A DNA stretch of 64,000 nt. Origin: Candidatus Bathyarchaeota archaeon (lineage in GTDB: Archaea > Thermoproteota > Bathyarchaeia > Bathyarchaeales > Bathycorpusculaceae). Position numbers and translations under genes: made by a program. The notes beneath the pieces were generated by a model. The model searched no databases. It was not told the DNA's origin and saw nothing but the letters and a program-made list of their open reading frames with translations. This document shows, in pieces, positions 35,536 to 45,560 of this stretch. How positions within the stretch are numbered: position 1 is the first letter of the stretch; each line of letters starts with the position of its first letter. The stretch covers positions 245,535 through 309,534 of the forward strand of contig PLTA01000039.1 of the NCBI GenBank assembly GCA_003164295.1. The letters are read 5' to 3'.

Positions 35536-36789
35536 TTACTTCGTTATAATGAGCCCGTATCCAATAAGTCTCCAGCGTGAAGTAATTTTTCTGCTGATGG
35601 CGACTCTTGAACCGGGTAAAGCACATATAGGTCTAGTCAACTTGACTTTTATTACATTTTGTTTTATTGAGAGAATTTTGCCTACGTTTACCGCTGAACC
35701 CACGTGAAGCAACAGAACTTCCTCAGGATTAAATTTTTCAACCTTCAGTAGCTCTTTAGTTCCTACTGCACGTTCTAAAACATGAGTTTCTAAAGTAAGT
35801 TCTGTTAATGTTGGCGGAAGCATTCCTGCTTTTCCAGCGATGCTGCCTGTTAAGCCGTCTGCTTTTGCGTAAGAGGGATCCAGGCAAGTTCCCACTCCAA
35901 TTAATCCTCCACAAGTGGCTTCTTTGACGTTTTGTTCTCCAGCATTCAAAGTTACTATTTCGCTGATTAATGGGTCATAAACTGTTTTTCCTTCTCTTTC
36001 AGCACTGATGCCTGGGCGTATTTCTATTTCTTCTCCGACGGCAAATTTTCCTTGAGCAATGGTTCCACCGATGATTCCGCCTTCAAGTCCCTCAATGGTG
36101 CTTCCAGGTTTGTTAATGTCAAAAGAGCGGATGACGAACATGAGAGGTGGCTTGGTATCATCTCTTTTTGGCGTTGGAATAATTGTTTGGATAGCGTTAA
36201 GCAATACATCTATGTTTATCCCACGTTGAGCTGAGATCGGAATAATTGGCGCCTTTTCTGCGACGGTGCCTTTTATAAAATTTTTGATTTCTTTATAGCT
36301 TTCAAGTGCTCTTTTCTCATCGACTATATCGATTTTGTTCTGAACAATAATCAAATTCTTTATGCCGCTAACTTCAGCAGCTGCAAGGTGTTCTCGTGTC
36401 TGCGGTTGAGGACACGGTTCATCAGCTGCGATAACTAAAATCGCGCCATCCATAATGGCTGCACCGGAAAGCATAGTTGCCATTAATGCTTCGTGTCCAG
36501 GTGCGTCAACAAAACTGATCGCTCGAACAAATTCTGCTTCAGAATTGCAAGCTTCACAATAAGGTTTAATTGTATAGTTTTTTGGTGGCTCGCATTTTGG
36601 GCATTTGTAAATAGGCATATCTGCGTAGCCCAGTTTTATGGTGATGCCTCTTTTGAGTTCTTCACTGTGCCTGGATGCCCAAACTCCGGTTAATGCTTGT
36701 ACTAAGGTTGTTTTGCCGTGGTCTACGTGACCTATTGTGCCAATGTTGACTTCTGGTTGTTTGGGTAAGGCTTTACTAGTGTTACTCAT
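35536..36789 (-). CDS. eif2g: Translation initiation factor aIF2 gamma subunit
   Basis: This GTPase brings initiator tRNA to the ribosome. The G1 motif GHVDHGKTT, G3 DAPGH and G4 QNKID are present. The gamma-specific zinc knuckle is seen as CPKCEPP and CEAC near residues 58-80. At 417 aa it is full length. It follows S6e on the same strand, the usual archaeal pair, and converges with the NUDIX gene 7 bp away. Confidence 0.97.
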   Translation of the reverse strand: MSNTSKALPKQPEVNIGTIGHVDHGKTTLVQALTGVWASRHSEELKRGITIKLGYADMPIYKCPKCEPPKNYTIKPYCEACNSEAEFVRAISFVDAPGHEALMATMLSGAAIMDGAILVIAADEPCPQPQTREHLAAAEVSGIKNLIIVQNKIDIVDEKRALESYKEIKNFIKGTVAEKAPIIPISAQRGINIDVLLNAIQTIIPTPKRDDTKPPLMFVIRSFDINKPGSTIEGLEGGIIGGTIAQGKFAVGEEIEIRPGISAEREGKTVYDPLISEIVTLNAGEQNVKEATCGGLIGVGTCLDPSYAKADGLTGSIAGKAGMLPPTLTELTLETHVLERAVGTKELLKVEKFNPEEVLLLHVGSAVNVGKILSIKQNVIKVKLTRPICALPGSRVAISRKITSRWRLIGYGLIITK

Positions 36790-36879
36790 GTCATTCTCTT
36801 CTTTACTATAAACTAATGAATTATGAATGAATTGTTGGCTACTTTATAAATTTTAAGCATGCACTTGTCAAACTGGTGC

Positions 36880-37269
36880 TTATTTAGCAACTTGTGGTTT
36901 TGCTTCGGTAGCCTTTGCTGCTGGTTTTTCAACGATTTTCATGTTAATCTGTGCAATTTCATCTGTTATCGTGCTTCCTCGAACAGTTTTGCGCCTTCTT
37001 TCACCCTTTTTCTTTGGACTAAAACCTGCTCCACCGCTGAGCACAACTTTTCGGCGAACACCACCATGAACGTTTCCCCTCATGGGAACGCCATCTTTAT
37101 CGGAGCCGCCCATTAATTGCACTTTATGTGCTGGTAAATCTACCACTGCACCGTCTATTATTTCTCCGAGTCTTCTGCCGATGAACGGAACTGCACGTAC
37201 TTCTTCAAGTTCGACAACTTTTGAAGTTCCTGTTTCAGGGTCTGATACTATTACTTTAAACTTTGCCAT
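36880..37269 (-). CDS. rps6e: 30S ribosomal protein S6e
   Basis: The start is ATG 37269; the upstream 40 codons do not look like the family. A GGAGAG lies before it. The core FIGRRLGEIIDGAVVDLPAH and GGSDKDGVPMRGNVHG is diagnostic of eS6. A short Ala/Lys-rich tail ends the 129-residue protein. It heads the leftward cluster. Confidence 0.95.
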   Translation of the reverse strand: MAKFKVIVSDPETGTSKVVELEEVRAVPFIGRRLGEIIDGAVVDLPAHKVQLMGGSDKDGVPMRGNVHGGVRRKVVLSGGAGFSPKKKGERRRKTVRGSTITDEIAQINMKIVEKPAAKATEAKPQVAK

Positions 37270-37538
37270 TTTGCTGATTATCTCTCCAGCGCAATATGAA
37301 GTTGGGCAACTCTCTATTAAGGATTTAGCGCGGGCGCTCAAAAATTTGTGAATCACGCTGCACAATGGTTTAATTAGAATTAGTTGCACAGATTAGCGAT
37401 TTAAGAAATTGTAAATTGCTTTGTCCCAATATGTTGTTTTATAGCGTAATTATAAGATAGACCTTTCTTAACCGTATTCTTTTCTAGAATGCTTTCAAAA
37501 CTAAAAAAAGAAAAAGGGATTTTTTTGTTGTGCTGTTA

Positions 37539-40427
37539 TTACGCTTTTTTCCTGAGCATTATTACTAGCAATACGCCAACTATTGCGATTACAATAATTA
37601 TTGCGATTGCTGCAAGTGTTATGTATGTCATCAGGTCGCCTGTGGTTGCTAAGTTTGTTTGAGTTGTAGCTGCGGGTGTTGTTGATGGTGCATTGTCGAC
37701 TACAAAGCTTGTGTCCGCGGACGATGGCCAGTAACCGTTGGTTCCTTGGAAGGTAGCGATAACATTGTAGTTGCCAGATATGTCCGGAATCCAATTGACA
37801 CTAAAAGCTCCTGTAGCATCAGTTGTTGCATTTCCAATGTTTCTATAGTTTCCGTTGGTGTCTACGACATTAATCGAGACTGGAACTCCCGTGAAATTGG
37901 TTGGGAATGGTTGTTGTTGGTAGACGTAGCCCATCCATGCTGTCATGGTTGCGTCAGATGCGACTGGAACGCCGTTGGGGAAGTTTGCTGCTTGTTCAGT
38001 CTGCGTTGTGCCTGCTGAAACATCAGTGACTGTACCTTTGATAACTACATTCTGTCCGAGAGATAGACCGGTGCTGGGTGCTGTAACTGTAGTAGCGCTG
38101 GGGCCTTGACCGACAGAGTAGATAGAATCGTCGTAGCCATTGTAGAATACTGAACAGCCGTCCGCTATTGCATAGCTTATAGCACTAAACTCGCCTGTAT
38201 AATCTGAAAGAGTCCATAGTTCTGTTCCGTCGGTAGCATTAATGGCGCGTGCCATTGATCCTTTAAAGATTGGTGTTTCGATTGTGTGCTGCGTTGTGAC
38301 TAAATATAAAACTCCGTTGCCAACAGCTTGTACGAAGGTCGGGTAATTGCCTGGTCCTTGGAAGTATCCATTAGTGCTGTTACCTGCTCCGCCGTTTCCG
38401 TATGTCCATTCCAATTTTCCAGTTGTCATATTGTAGCAATAGAGTATTCCTGCTTGCCCACTGCTGTAAAGGTTGCCGTAAGCGGTTTGACCTGTTACGT
38501 AGGGGTAAATTGGGTTTCCAAAGTAGTCAAGAGGATCTTGACCTTGAGTTGTCCAAAGTCTTGCTCCGGTTGTCATGCTGTATCCTACCCATTGCGTGGT
38601 TTCTTTATAGCCTTCAGTGAATACGCCTGCTATGGGGTCGATTGGACCACCTGAGACAGTGATGTTGCCTGCTGGTGGTGCGTACGTCTGCATCCATAAA
38701 ATTTGACCTAGGGTAGAGTGAGCTGGATTGAGGTCAATGGCGAAGTATGTGTATGGGGCTTGAGAGCCACCTAAAGAGGGTAGAGTGCCGTTTCTCAGAA
38801 TCATCTCATTATCATACAAAGCATAAAGTACAGTAGCTGGGTTAGCTGCGTTTGGGTTAGTACCGCTAGCGCTATAGCCTTCAATGTAATAGTTTCCAGT
38901 GGCATTAGTAATAGTTGAAAGAGTTTGGCTGCCCATAACGTTAAGCCATGGTATTGAAACGTTCCAGTCGAATCGATTGTGTTGATCATCACTGTTGAAG
39001 ACAGATGCATTGACTGCAGCGTTAATTGCTGTGTAGTTGGTGCTGATAGTGTGTAATACATTGTTGTCATAATACGATGAATTTACTAGAGTGTAAGTTG
39101 GTGTGAAATACGGCGCTGTTGTGCTAACATCAATTGTGGGTGCGTTGGGACTTGCTTGTTGCGGGTGGAAGTATAGTGCACTCCACATTAAGGTCGAATT
39201 CCATTCGGCTAAATTCCAATTTGGAACCGTTGCATTGCCTTGATTTGTTATAACATATCGTAATTGTTCGCCTTGTGGGCCTAATGCTGCAGTGCCAGAT
39301 GGGACGCCAGTTACGTTGAATAGCCAATATCCGTCGTATGCGTTAAAAGCTTCTCCAAAGTTGCTTGTGAAGAGAATAGGTTCATAGGTTCCGTGTTGGT
39401 TGCCGTCTTGAACGTCATAAATGTAAGCGAATGATATTGGTGGTACATAGCATGGAGCGTTTGCATTAGGACCTCCTGCAGAGGATGGAAGACTTTGCCA
39501 AATGGTTTTTCCTGTTTTTAAATCTACGCAAGTGGTTGGACCAGAACTTGGACCGACGAATGAAACCGGTGGATTGTATATGAGCATTCCATCAACTACT
39601 ATTGGATTGGTGAATCTTTGGTAGTATGCAGAACCTTCAAAGTATGAATCTCCCTCAACTGAAGACAGGTTTCCTCCGACAATTCCTCCTGATTCAATCG
39701 GGTTTGTCCACAATATGTGGCTAGTTAGAGATCCAACAGCGTCGCCTGGGTTTCTTTCCATGAGTGAGCCTGCGGTAAAGCCAGTAATTGTGCCAGAGCC
39801 AACACTAGATGAGACAGGTGATCCAGTTCCTAGCCAGTTTGAAGAAATTGTGTACCAATATGGGTTTTCGCCATATATTGGGCGGGTCCAGTAACTAGTT
39901 GGGAAGTAGGATTGAGGAACTGGGCTAACTGGAACGGGGTTTTGCTGTACAGTCAATGTGGCTGATGCAGTGCCAGGCAGATAAGAGTCGTTAATCCAAA
40001 CCGAGCCCGCGGGTTGATCGTTGGCAGTTAGCGTTTGTCCATCATACTTAAAGGTAATGTTGTAAACTCCGACTTCAGTAGGCGTGAAGCTAATGGTTTG
40101 GGCGCCTGTGGGGTCTTGGACAGTTTGGTAATCGAAGGTTGTTGTTTTACCTGTAGGTGATGTACAGATAACGTGGTAATTATGGAATCTATAAGTGTTC
40201 CCTGCGGCTGCGTTTGGAATGGGTGCGTTTCCAAGAAATGCATAAATGACGATTGCTTGACCTACGCCTACTGTGCTAGGCATTGGTGATACGTATGGGA
40301 ATGTGGGAATCGTCCATGTGGGTGTGTGTGCGCTTGCGGATGGTAATAGTTCTGCTACGGAAGTCATTGATAGTACAAAGAGTATTACGATCGAAATAGC
40401 TATAATTTTATTTCTTAAAGTTTTCAT
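37539..40427 (-). CDS. Large surface protein, PQQ-like beta-propeller plus Ig-like domain, C-terminal anchor
   Basis: ATG 40427 is chosen because a signal peptide follows at once (KIIAISIVILFVLSMTSVAE); an upstream in-frame start adds 26 odd residues. The 962-residue product has an N-terminal beta domain and a propeller with PQQ-like repeats (ARAINATDGTELWTL, MTTGKLEWTYGN). An Ig-like domain of about 100 residues and a final membrane helix with RKK follow. Many NxT/S sites suit S-layer glycosylation. It is a paralogue of 55149-58013. It may be an S-layer or binding protein; the ligand is unknown. Confidence 0.85.
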   Translation of the reverse strand: MKTLRNKIIAISIVILFVLSMTSVAELLPSASAHTPTWTIPTFPYVSPMPSTVGVGQAIVIYAFLGNAPIPNAAAGNTYRFHNYHVICTSPTGKTTTFDYQTVQDPTGAQTISFTPTEVGVYNITFKYDGQTLTANDQPAGSVWINDSYLPGTASATLTVQQNPVPVSPVPQSYFPTSYWTRPIYGENPYWYTISSNWLGTGSPVSSSVGSGTITGFTAGSLMERNPGDAVGSLTSHILWTNPIESGGIVGGNLSSVEGDSYFEGSAYYQRFTNPIVVDGMLIYNPPVSFVGPSSGPTTCVDLKTGKTIWQSLPSSAGGPNANAPCYVPPISFAYIYDVQDGNQHGTYEPILFTSNFGEAFNAYDGYWLFNVTGVPSGTAALGPQGEQLRYVITNQGNATVPNWNLAEWNSTLMWSALYFHPQQASPNAPTIDVSTTAPYFTPTYTLVNSSYYDNNVLHTISTNYTAINAAVNASVFNSDDQHNRFDWNVSIPWLNVMGSQTLSTITNATGNYYIEGYSASGTNPNAANPATVLYALYDNEMILRNGTLPSLGGSQAPYTYFAIDLNPAHSTLGQILWMQTYAPPAGNITVSGGPIDPIAGVFTEGYKETTQWVGYSMTTGARLWTTQGQDPLDYFGNPIYPYVTGQTAYGNLYSSGQAGILYCYNMTTGKLEWTYGNGGAGNSTNGYFQGPGNYPTFVQAVGNGVLYLVTTQHTIETPIFKGSMARAINATDGTELWTLSDYTGEFSAISYAIADGCSVFYNGYDDSIYSVGQGPSATTVTAPSTGLSLGQNVVIKGTVTDVSAGTTQTEQAANFPNGVPVASDATMTAWMGYVYQQQPFPTNFTGVPVSINVVDTNGNYRNIGNATTDATGAFSVNWIPDISGNYNVIATFQGTNGYWPSSADTSFVVDNAPSTTPAATTQTNLATTGDLMTYITLAAIAIIIVIAIVGVLLVIMLRKKA

Positions 40428-40715
40428 TTTTTTTCTTTTCCTTTCATTTTTAATTGAACAACAAGAACTTGCATAAAGTAAGCCTATATCGTTCAATAGT
40501 GTCATTTATTCAATGATTCAGCTAATAACATTTTCCGTAAATCCTATATTTCAAAAAACAGTATATATTTCCTCATTTTTCACTGGAAAGTTGCGATTCC
40601 TTACGTAAGCATTCTATGGATTTACAAAAAATTATTTGACTCGTAACTATTTTTTAAGCAAGTTATGATTATTCAGCCAAAAGCTTTAATGCAACAATGA
40701 AGTCGTCTTTTTGCT

Positions 40716-41957
40716 ATGTGGCGGCTAGGCTTCTTCTTCCATGACATGGCATTCGGATTACTAACAGTCTTCATACCGCTATATGTGATAGTTTTCAAAA
40801 ACACCAGTATCTTAGGTGGACCCCTTCTAGCTCTTGGAGTCATGACATCAATAGCCATATTCTGTTCTATTCCCGCCTCTTTTCTATGGGGATACCTCTG
40901 CGACAAAACTCGACATTACAAAATCTTTATTTTGTTTTCTTTTTCTTCGATAGCGGTCCTTCTTTTTCTTATGACCCTTCCATTTGCTCAGAACCTAATC
41001 GTCTTCGTTATCTTGTATGTTGTCATGCAGATACTTCACGTATCACATGAATCCCCAAAAAACGTGCTTGTTACCGAACATTATAGCCGAAATGATTGGG
41101 AAAGATCTTGGGGGCTTTATGAGGGGCTTACCGAAATAGGCTTTATTATCGGTCTATTTATTGGGCTGTTTATATTTGCTTCGACGGCTATCCTTGTAAC
41201 TGGATCGATGCTTGTAACCTACACTTTTTACCTCTGCAGTGCATTAAGTGTCGTGGCATTTATTTTGGCTCTAGCGTTGATTGCTGATCCATTGATAATT
41301 TTTGAAAGACGATTAGTAGTGATTGAGAGAAAACTCGATAAAGCTTCTCGTGGCTTTGAAGGCATATCTAAACTTATGGATGGATTGCGTTGGAAAGGTT
41401 CACTTAAAGAAGACAGTTTTCTCAGGTTTGCTTTAGCCATAGTGCTGTTTGCTTTGGCAACAAGCCTCTTCTTTACACCTCTTCCCATAATCCTGAATCA
41501 ACGGTTAAATTTGCCTACAAGTATGGTCTATGTAGCTTATATTTTAAATTCGGTTGGTGCTACAACAGGGTACTTTTTGATTCGGGCGCGAGCACAATCG
41601 ATAAACATAAAAAAACAGATGCCTCGTTTCGTTTTACTGCGTAGCGTTCTTATTTTTGCGCTTGTTGGAGTTATCTGGTTTGCTTTCTCACCTACAATTA
41701 CAACTGCTATTGTGCTTGTTATGTTAGTTTTTATAGGCTTTGCATATGCCATGTATTATATTATGATGCTTTCTCAATCAATGGAGATTATTCCACAAGG
41801 TAAAGCTGGCTTATTTGATGGAACGGTTGGTTTAGGTGCGGCAATCGGTGCTTTCCTTGGTCCTTTTCTTACCTATGAATTGAATTACCTTCCAGTTTTC
41901 GTAATTACAGCAATCATTTTCCTAGTAGCTTTCATAATTTTAAAATTATTGCGCTAA
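40716..41957 (+). CDS. MFS transporter
   Basis: The 413 residues make about 12 membrane helices. The first half carries the MFS loop 2-3 motif in degraded form (GYLCDKTRHYKIFI). The central loop has a long charged linker (ERRLVVIERKLDKASRGFEG). The substrate is unknown. It diverges from the large surface protein gene, sharing a 288-bp intergenic region. Confidence 0.85.
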   Translation: MWRLGFFFHDMAFGLLTVFIPLYVIVFKNTSILGGPLLALGVMTSIAIFCSIPASFLWGYLCDKTRHYKIFILFSFSSIAVLLFLMTLPFAQNLIVFVILYVVMQILHVSHESPKNVLVTEHYSRNDWERSWGLYEGLTEIGFIIGLFIGLFIFASTAILVTGSMLVTYTFYLCSALSVVAFILALALIADPLIIFERRLVVIERKLDKASRGFEGISKLMDGLRWKGSLKEDSFLRFALAIVLFALATSLFFTPLPIILNQRLNLPTSMVYVAYILNSVGATTGYFLIRARAQSINIKKQMPRFVLLRSVLIFALVGVIWFAFSPTITTAIVLVMLVFIGFAYAMYYIMMLSQSMEIIPQGKAGLFDGTVGLGAAIGAFLGPFLTYELNYLPVFVITAIIFLVAFIILKLLR

Positions 41958-42076
41958 AACATCACTTCAGCTATTGTTTTTTGGAGACAAAAATTAGCAC
42001 GATGTCTCAAAAAAAATTGTGTGAAAAAGACAATAAAAAGAAAAAGTTGGTGAGTTTGCGCTCATGGATTTTTTGT

Positions 42077-43516
42077 TTATTCTGTGTGGACTCTGTATAA
42101 ATCTACGTCTTCTCGCATGCTTGGTGTCAATTCCAGGAAGTCTCGCACTGAGCGTTCGATGTCTTTAGATTGCGTTACATATCTGCCGACAATAAGTATG
42201 TCTGCACCTAGCTCAAGTGCTTCTTTAGCTGTCTCTGGCACTATGCCGCCTGCAACTGCAATCAGAAACTTTTTGTTTGGGAATGCTTGGCGTATGATTT
42301 TTATGCGTTCTAGTCCGCTGGTTCTGCCTGTTTCTTGGTCAATGCCTCGGTGTAGGATAACGATGTCTGGAAATTCTTTGATTGATTTCAATTTGCCGAG
42401 TACGTCTTCTACGTTTAGCATGTCGATGACTGCGTAGATTCCTAGGCGTTTGGCTTCTGAAACCGTTGCATCTAATGTTTCTGGGGGTGCTAGACCTGCT
42501 GCAACAACTGCGTCTGCCGTGTCTTCGTATGCGATGTCTACTTCAACTTTGCCAACGTCAAGGGTCTTTAGGTCTGCTATAATGAATTTGTCTCTGGCTA
42601 TTTGGCGAAGTTCATTGATGCCTCTTGTTCCGTAGCGTTTGATGAGTGGTGTTCCGACTTCAAGGATGATTCTGTCGCTTCCGGGCAGTTGTTCAATAAC
42701 CTTCTTTGCTCCTTCAAGTGAAGGTGCGTCAAGTGCAATTTGGAGGTATGGTGGTCTCCATAGGCGTGGAACTTTGAAGCCCATAATTGGATGCTTTGAG
42801 CGGTCTTTCTCGTAAATTATCTTTTCCAGTGTTGGATATTGCTTTAGTGCGCGTTTTAGAGCCATTTTTGTTGCGCCGTAATTGTACTGATATATCTTGC
42901 GGAAATCAGTTGCTTTTGGATGGATAAAAACGCTGCAGATGATGACCCAGCTGTCTAATTTGTTTGCTGGGATAACGCCTTCTTCGGCTGAATCGGCGAT
43001 GGCTTTTGCAACTGCAGCTTGTGCTGGACCGAAAATTTTTCCTGTGTCAGCCATGTTTTTGATTGTAACCTTTGGCACGATTAGTGTGTGTGGTTTTGGC
43101 GGCAGGTTAGGTCTGATGACTGCTAGCACTGGTGTGTGTCCTGCTGAGAGCTGTGTCATTCCGTTTGCGAATGCTTGTCCAATTGGTCCATTTTTGTCCC
43201 CTATCATCAAGTCAATGTGTGCAACTTCGTTTCCTTCCCCCAACAGCGATTCACCAATTAGGTAGACAGGTCCCGAATCTTCATCAGAGTATTCAGGGAT
43301 TGTCGGCATGTGGTCAACGATTTCTTTGAAATCGACATTAAATTCCTTCAACCATGAGTAGAGTGTGTCTCTGTGAATGTCCATTTCTTTTGCTGTTCCG
43401 ACGACTGTCGGTTTTGAAGGCTTACCTTTTGAACCCACTTCTTTTTTTGCGGCTTCAGTTAGCATTTTAACAAGTATTTCCCGTGTTTCTGGCTTTTTTA
43501 TATCTGTTCCCGACAT
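42077..43516 (-). CDS. fae-hps: HTH-Fae-Hps fusion: formaldehyde-activating enzyme and 3-hexulose-6-phosphate synthase
   Basis: Three parts are seen. Residues 1-75 carry a helix-turn-helix (VVGTAKEMDIHRDTLYSWLK). Residues about 85-245 are Fae (GNEVAHIDLMIGDKNGPIG with the catalytic His, then PKPHTLIVPKVTI). Residues about 255-479 are Hps (LQIALDAPS, then IIADLKTLD, IDMLNV). Fae condenses formaldehyde with tetrahydromethanopterin and Hps joins formaldehyde and ribulose-5-phosphate. Archaeal Fae-Hps usually makes ribulose phosphate for nucleotides and releases formaldehyde to the H4MPT pathway. The N-terminal HTH is an unusual extra. Confidence 0.93.
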   Translation of the reverse strand: MSGTDIKKPETREILVKMLTEAAKKEVGSKGKPSKPTVVGTAKEMDIHRDTLYSWLKEFNVDFKEIVDHMPTIPEYSDEDSGPVYLIGESLLGEGNEVAHIDLMIGDKNGPIGQAFANGMTQLSAGHTPVLAVIRPNLPPKPHTLIVPKVTIKNMADTGKIFGPAQAAVAKAIADSAEEGVIPANKLDSWVIICSVFIHPKATDFRKIYQYNYGATKMALKRALKQYPTLEKIIYEKDRSKHPIMGFKVPRLWRPPYLQIALDAPSLEGAKKVIEQLPGSDRIILEVGTPLIKRYGTRGINELRQIARDKFIIADLKTLDVGKVEVDIAYEDTADAVVAAGLAPPETLDATVSEAKRLGIYAVIDMLNVEDVLGKLKSIKEFPDIVILHRGIDQETGRTSGLERIKIIRQAFPNKKFLIAVAGGIVPETAKEALELGADILIVGRYVTQSKDIERSVRDFLELTPSMREDVDLYRVHTE

Positions 43517-43550
43517 TTAATTTAGCCTCAAGCGCTCTTAGTTTATCTGA

Positions 43551-43560
43551 TATATAAAAA
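43551..43560 (-). promoter_or_regulatory. TATA box of the HTH-Fae-Hps gene
   Basis: On the minus strand it reads TTTTTATATA, 34 bp before the ATG at 43516. This position implies a leaderless or nearly leaderless transcript. Confidence 0.5.
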
Positions 43561-43717
43561 TGTCGGAAGAGCCTTAAAATATTAAGGATATTCAGAGTAA
43601 TATTATCCAAAGATTGAAGGTTTTATTTTTTTGTTTGGGCGGTCGAAAATTTTTGAACAAGTATAAGTAAGTCTATATATCTTGAGTTTTATTGAATTTG
43701 AGATATGAGGCAATCCG

Positions 43718-43909
43718 ATGTCTTGGACTGATTGGACCTGCTTGGGCATATTCATCTTGGGTTTTTTGCTTTTCTTAGTTGGCGCTAACATTTACAATGC
43801 AATTGTCGGTTACTCGGGCATCTATCTTTTCATCGGTGCAATTGCCGCTTATCTGATCTTATATGTGTATACGGAATTCACTAAGAAACCGCCAATTCAA
43901 AACCCATAA
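43718..43909 (+). CDS. Small membrane protein (63 aa), hypothetical
   Basis: Two membrane helices (about residues 8-28 and 33-52) with a short polar tail. GAGG at 43706-43709 precedes the ATG and a TATA-like CTATATAT lies at 43673-43680, so it looks expressed. Its 3' end overlaps the carboxypeptidase gene by 13 bp, tail to tail. Confidence 0.7.
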   Translation: MSWTDWTCLGIFILGFLLFLVGANIYNAIVGYSGIYLFIGAIAAYLILYVYTEFTKKPPIQNP

Positions 43910-45429
43910 AGCTTACTGTATTTTTCATTAAGATACTTTAGGTAAAATGCGGAATCTAATTTGCTTCCCGTCGCTTTCTCGATCAACTCTTCTGGATCAT
44001 AAAGATCACCGTAAGCATGTATGTTTGTTTTAAGCCACTTGTTAACTTGATTAAGATTCCCCGATGAAAGCTCGCTTCGCCATTCTGGCAAATCCTTGGT
44101 GATTTTTGCAGTTATTTGTCCATCATATATGTTGCCAAACGCATAACTTGGAAAATAACCATAGAGTCCACTTGCCCAATGGGTATCCTGCATTACCCCT
44201 TCAGAATCATTTGTCACGTCTACCCCAAGATAATCCGCATATTTCTCGTTCCAAACCTGAGGCAACTCACCAATTGTTATTTTGCCGTCGAAAAGGTCTC
44301 TTTCAATCTCAAAACGTATTATTATATGCAGACTATAGGTTACTTCGTCGGCTTCAATACGAATTTTTGACCTCTCAACCTTGTTAACAGCACTCAGAAA
44401 TTGCCCCATTTCAATCCATGCAAGATTTGGTGCCACTTTTTTAATTTTCGGCATGACACTTTCCCAGAACTCTTTAGAGCGTCCCAAGACGTTTTCATAG
44501 AAACGCGATTGCGATTCATGTATGCCGAACGAGCATGGTGAGCCTATCGGTTGATACTTCCATTCTGGATTAAGGTTCTGCTCGTAAATGGCGTGCCCCG
44601 TCTCATGCAACACTGAAAATATTGAGCTAGCAAAATTATTCAAATAGTAATGAGTGGTGATTCGAACATCGTCATAGTAGCCAGTAGTGAACGGGTGTTC
44701 AGTTTCATCAATTCTTCCATGCGCTTCGGACGAGACTGTATCATAGCCTAAGGTTTTTGTTAACAGTTGCGCGATATTTTTTTGCTTCTCAACTGCAACA
44801 GGACGAGAGAGCGCCGCTAAATCCGGTTTAGGTTGAAGGGTTTCAACTTTGGTTACTAACTGTTTTAAGCCACGTTGAAGCTGACTAAAAGTCGCGGTAA
44901 TCTTGGGCGTCGTCATTTTGGGCTCAAAATTATCAACCAATGCTTCATACGGCGTCTTTGTTTCCTTAACTTTCATTAGAATTTCTGCTGATTGTTTACT
45001 TAAATCAAAAAGCTTTTGCAGGTCTGCCTTGAATAGACTGAAGTTTTTTTGGGCTTTAGCTTTTTTCCAAATTTGAACTGTTACCGCTTCTTGCCTGGCA
45101 ATGTCTCCGACCAATTTTTCAGGCAAACTTGTCTGTTCAAGGTAGCTTTTTTTGATAAGATACAAATTACGTTTTTCTATTTGAGTAAGTGTTTCATATT
45201 CGGCGTTTTTTTGTATCGCATTTAAGAGTTTTCCTATTTGTGGGTCAGTACTTAATTTGTGATGAATGCAGCTCAAGAGTGCGAGCTGTTGGCTGCGTTG
45301 TTCTATAGCTCCTGGGGGCATTCCAGTTTCCATGTCCCAATGAATTATGCCTTCAGCTGTTGCTAGAACAGTTGCGTCTTGAGTTTTTGATAGAAGCTTT
45401 GTGTAATCGGAATGAATTTTTGTAGTCAA
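43897..45429 (-). CDS. Carboxypeptidase Taq (M32 metallopeptidase)
   Basis: The M32 zinc motif is HETGHAIYEQN near residue 280, with the third ligand Glu in HESQSRFYENVLGRS downstream. The conserved GIHESQSR block is diagnostic. The length of 510 aa is standard. It is a cytoplasmic enzyme trimming peptides from the C-terminus, in line with peptide use by this organism. Confidence 0.95.
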   Translation of the reverse strand: MTTKIHSDYTKLLSKTQDATVLATAEGIIHWDMETGMPPGAIEQRSQQLALLSCIHHKLSTDPQIGKLLNAIQKNAEYETLTQIEKRNLYLIKKSYLEQTSLPEKLVGDIARQEAVTVQIWKKAKAQKNFSLFKADLQKLFDLSKQSAEILMKVKETKTPYEALVDNFEPKMTTPKITATFSQLQRGLKQLVTKVETLQPKPDLAALSRPVAVEKQKNIAQLLTKTLGYDTVSSEAHGRIDETEHPFTTGYYDDVRITTHYYLNNFASSIFSVLHETGHAIYEQNLNPEWKYQPIGSPCSFGIHESQSRFYENVLGRSKEFWESVMPKIKKVAPNLAWIEMGQFLSAVNKVERSKIRIEADEVTYSLHIIIRFEIERDLFDGKITIGELPQVWNEKYADYLGVDVTNDSEGVMQDTHWASGLYGYFPSYAFGNIYDGQITAKITKDLPEWRSELSSGNLNQVNKWLKTNIHAYGDLYDPEELIEKATGSKLDSAFYLKYLNEKYSKLYGF

Positions 45430-45560
45430 ACATATTCTCCTGTAATGTTTCTAGACAGGCTCTTTTTATTTACCCTTGCGTTTCAATTCTACAAGGGATA
45501 ACGTGGTTGCAAAAGCTTTATCTACAGAGAATATAAATGCGGTTTTATTGAGGAATAAAC

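Noticed and set aside
40349..40505. Longer N-terminus for the first surface protein (start at 40505)
   Set aside because: The extra 26 residues precede a standard signal peptide and have no counterpart in the paralogue; ATG 40427 is preferred.
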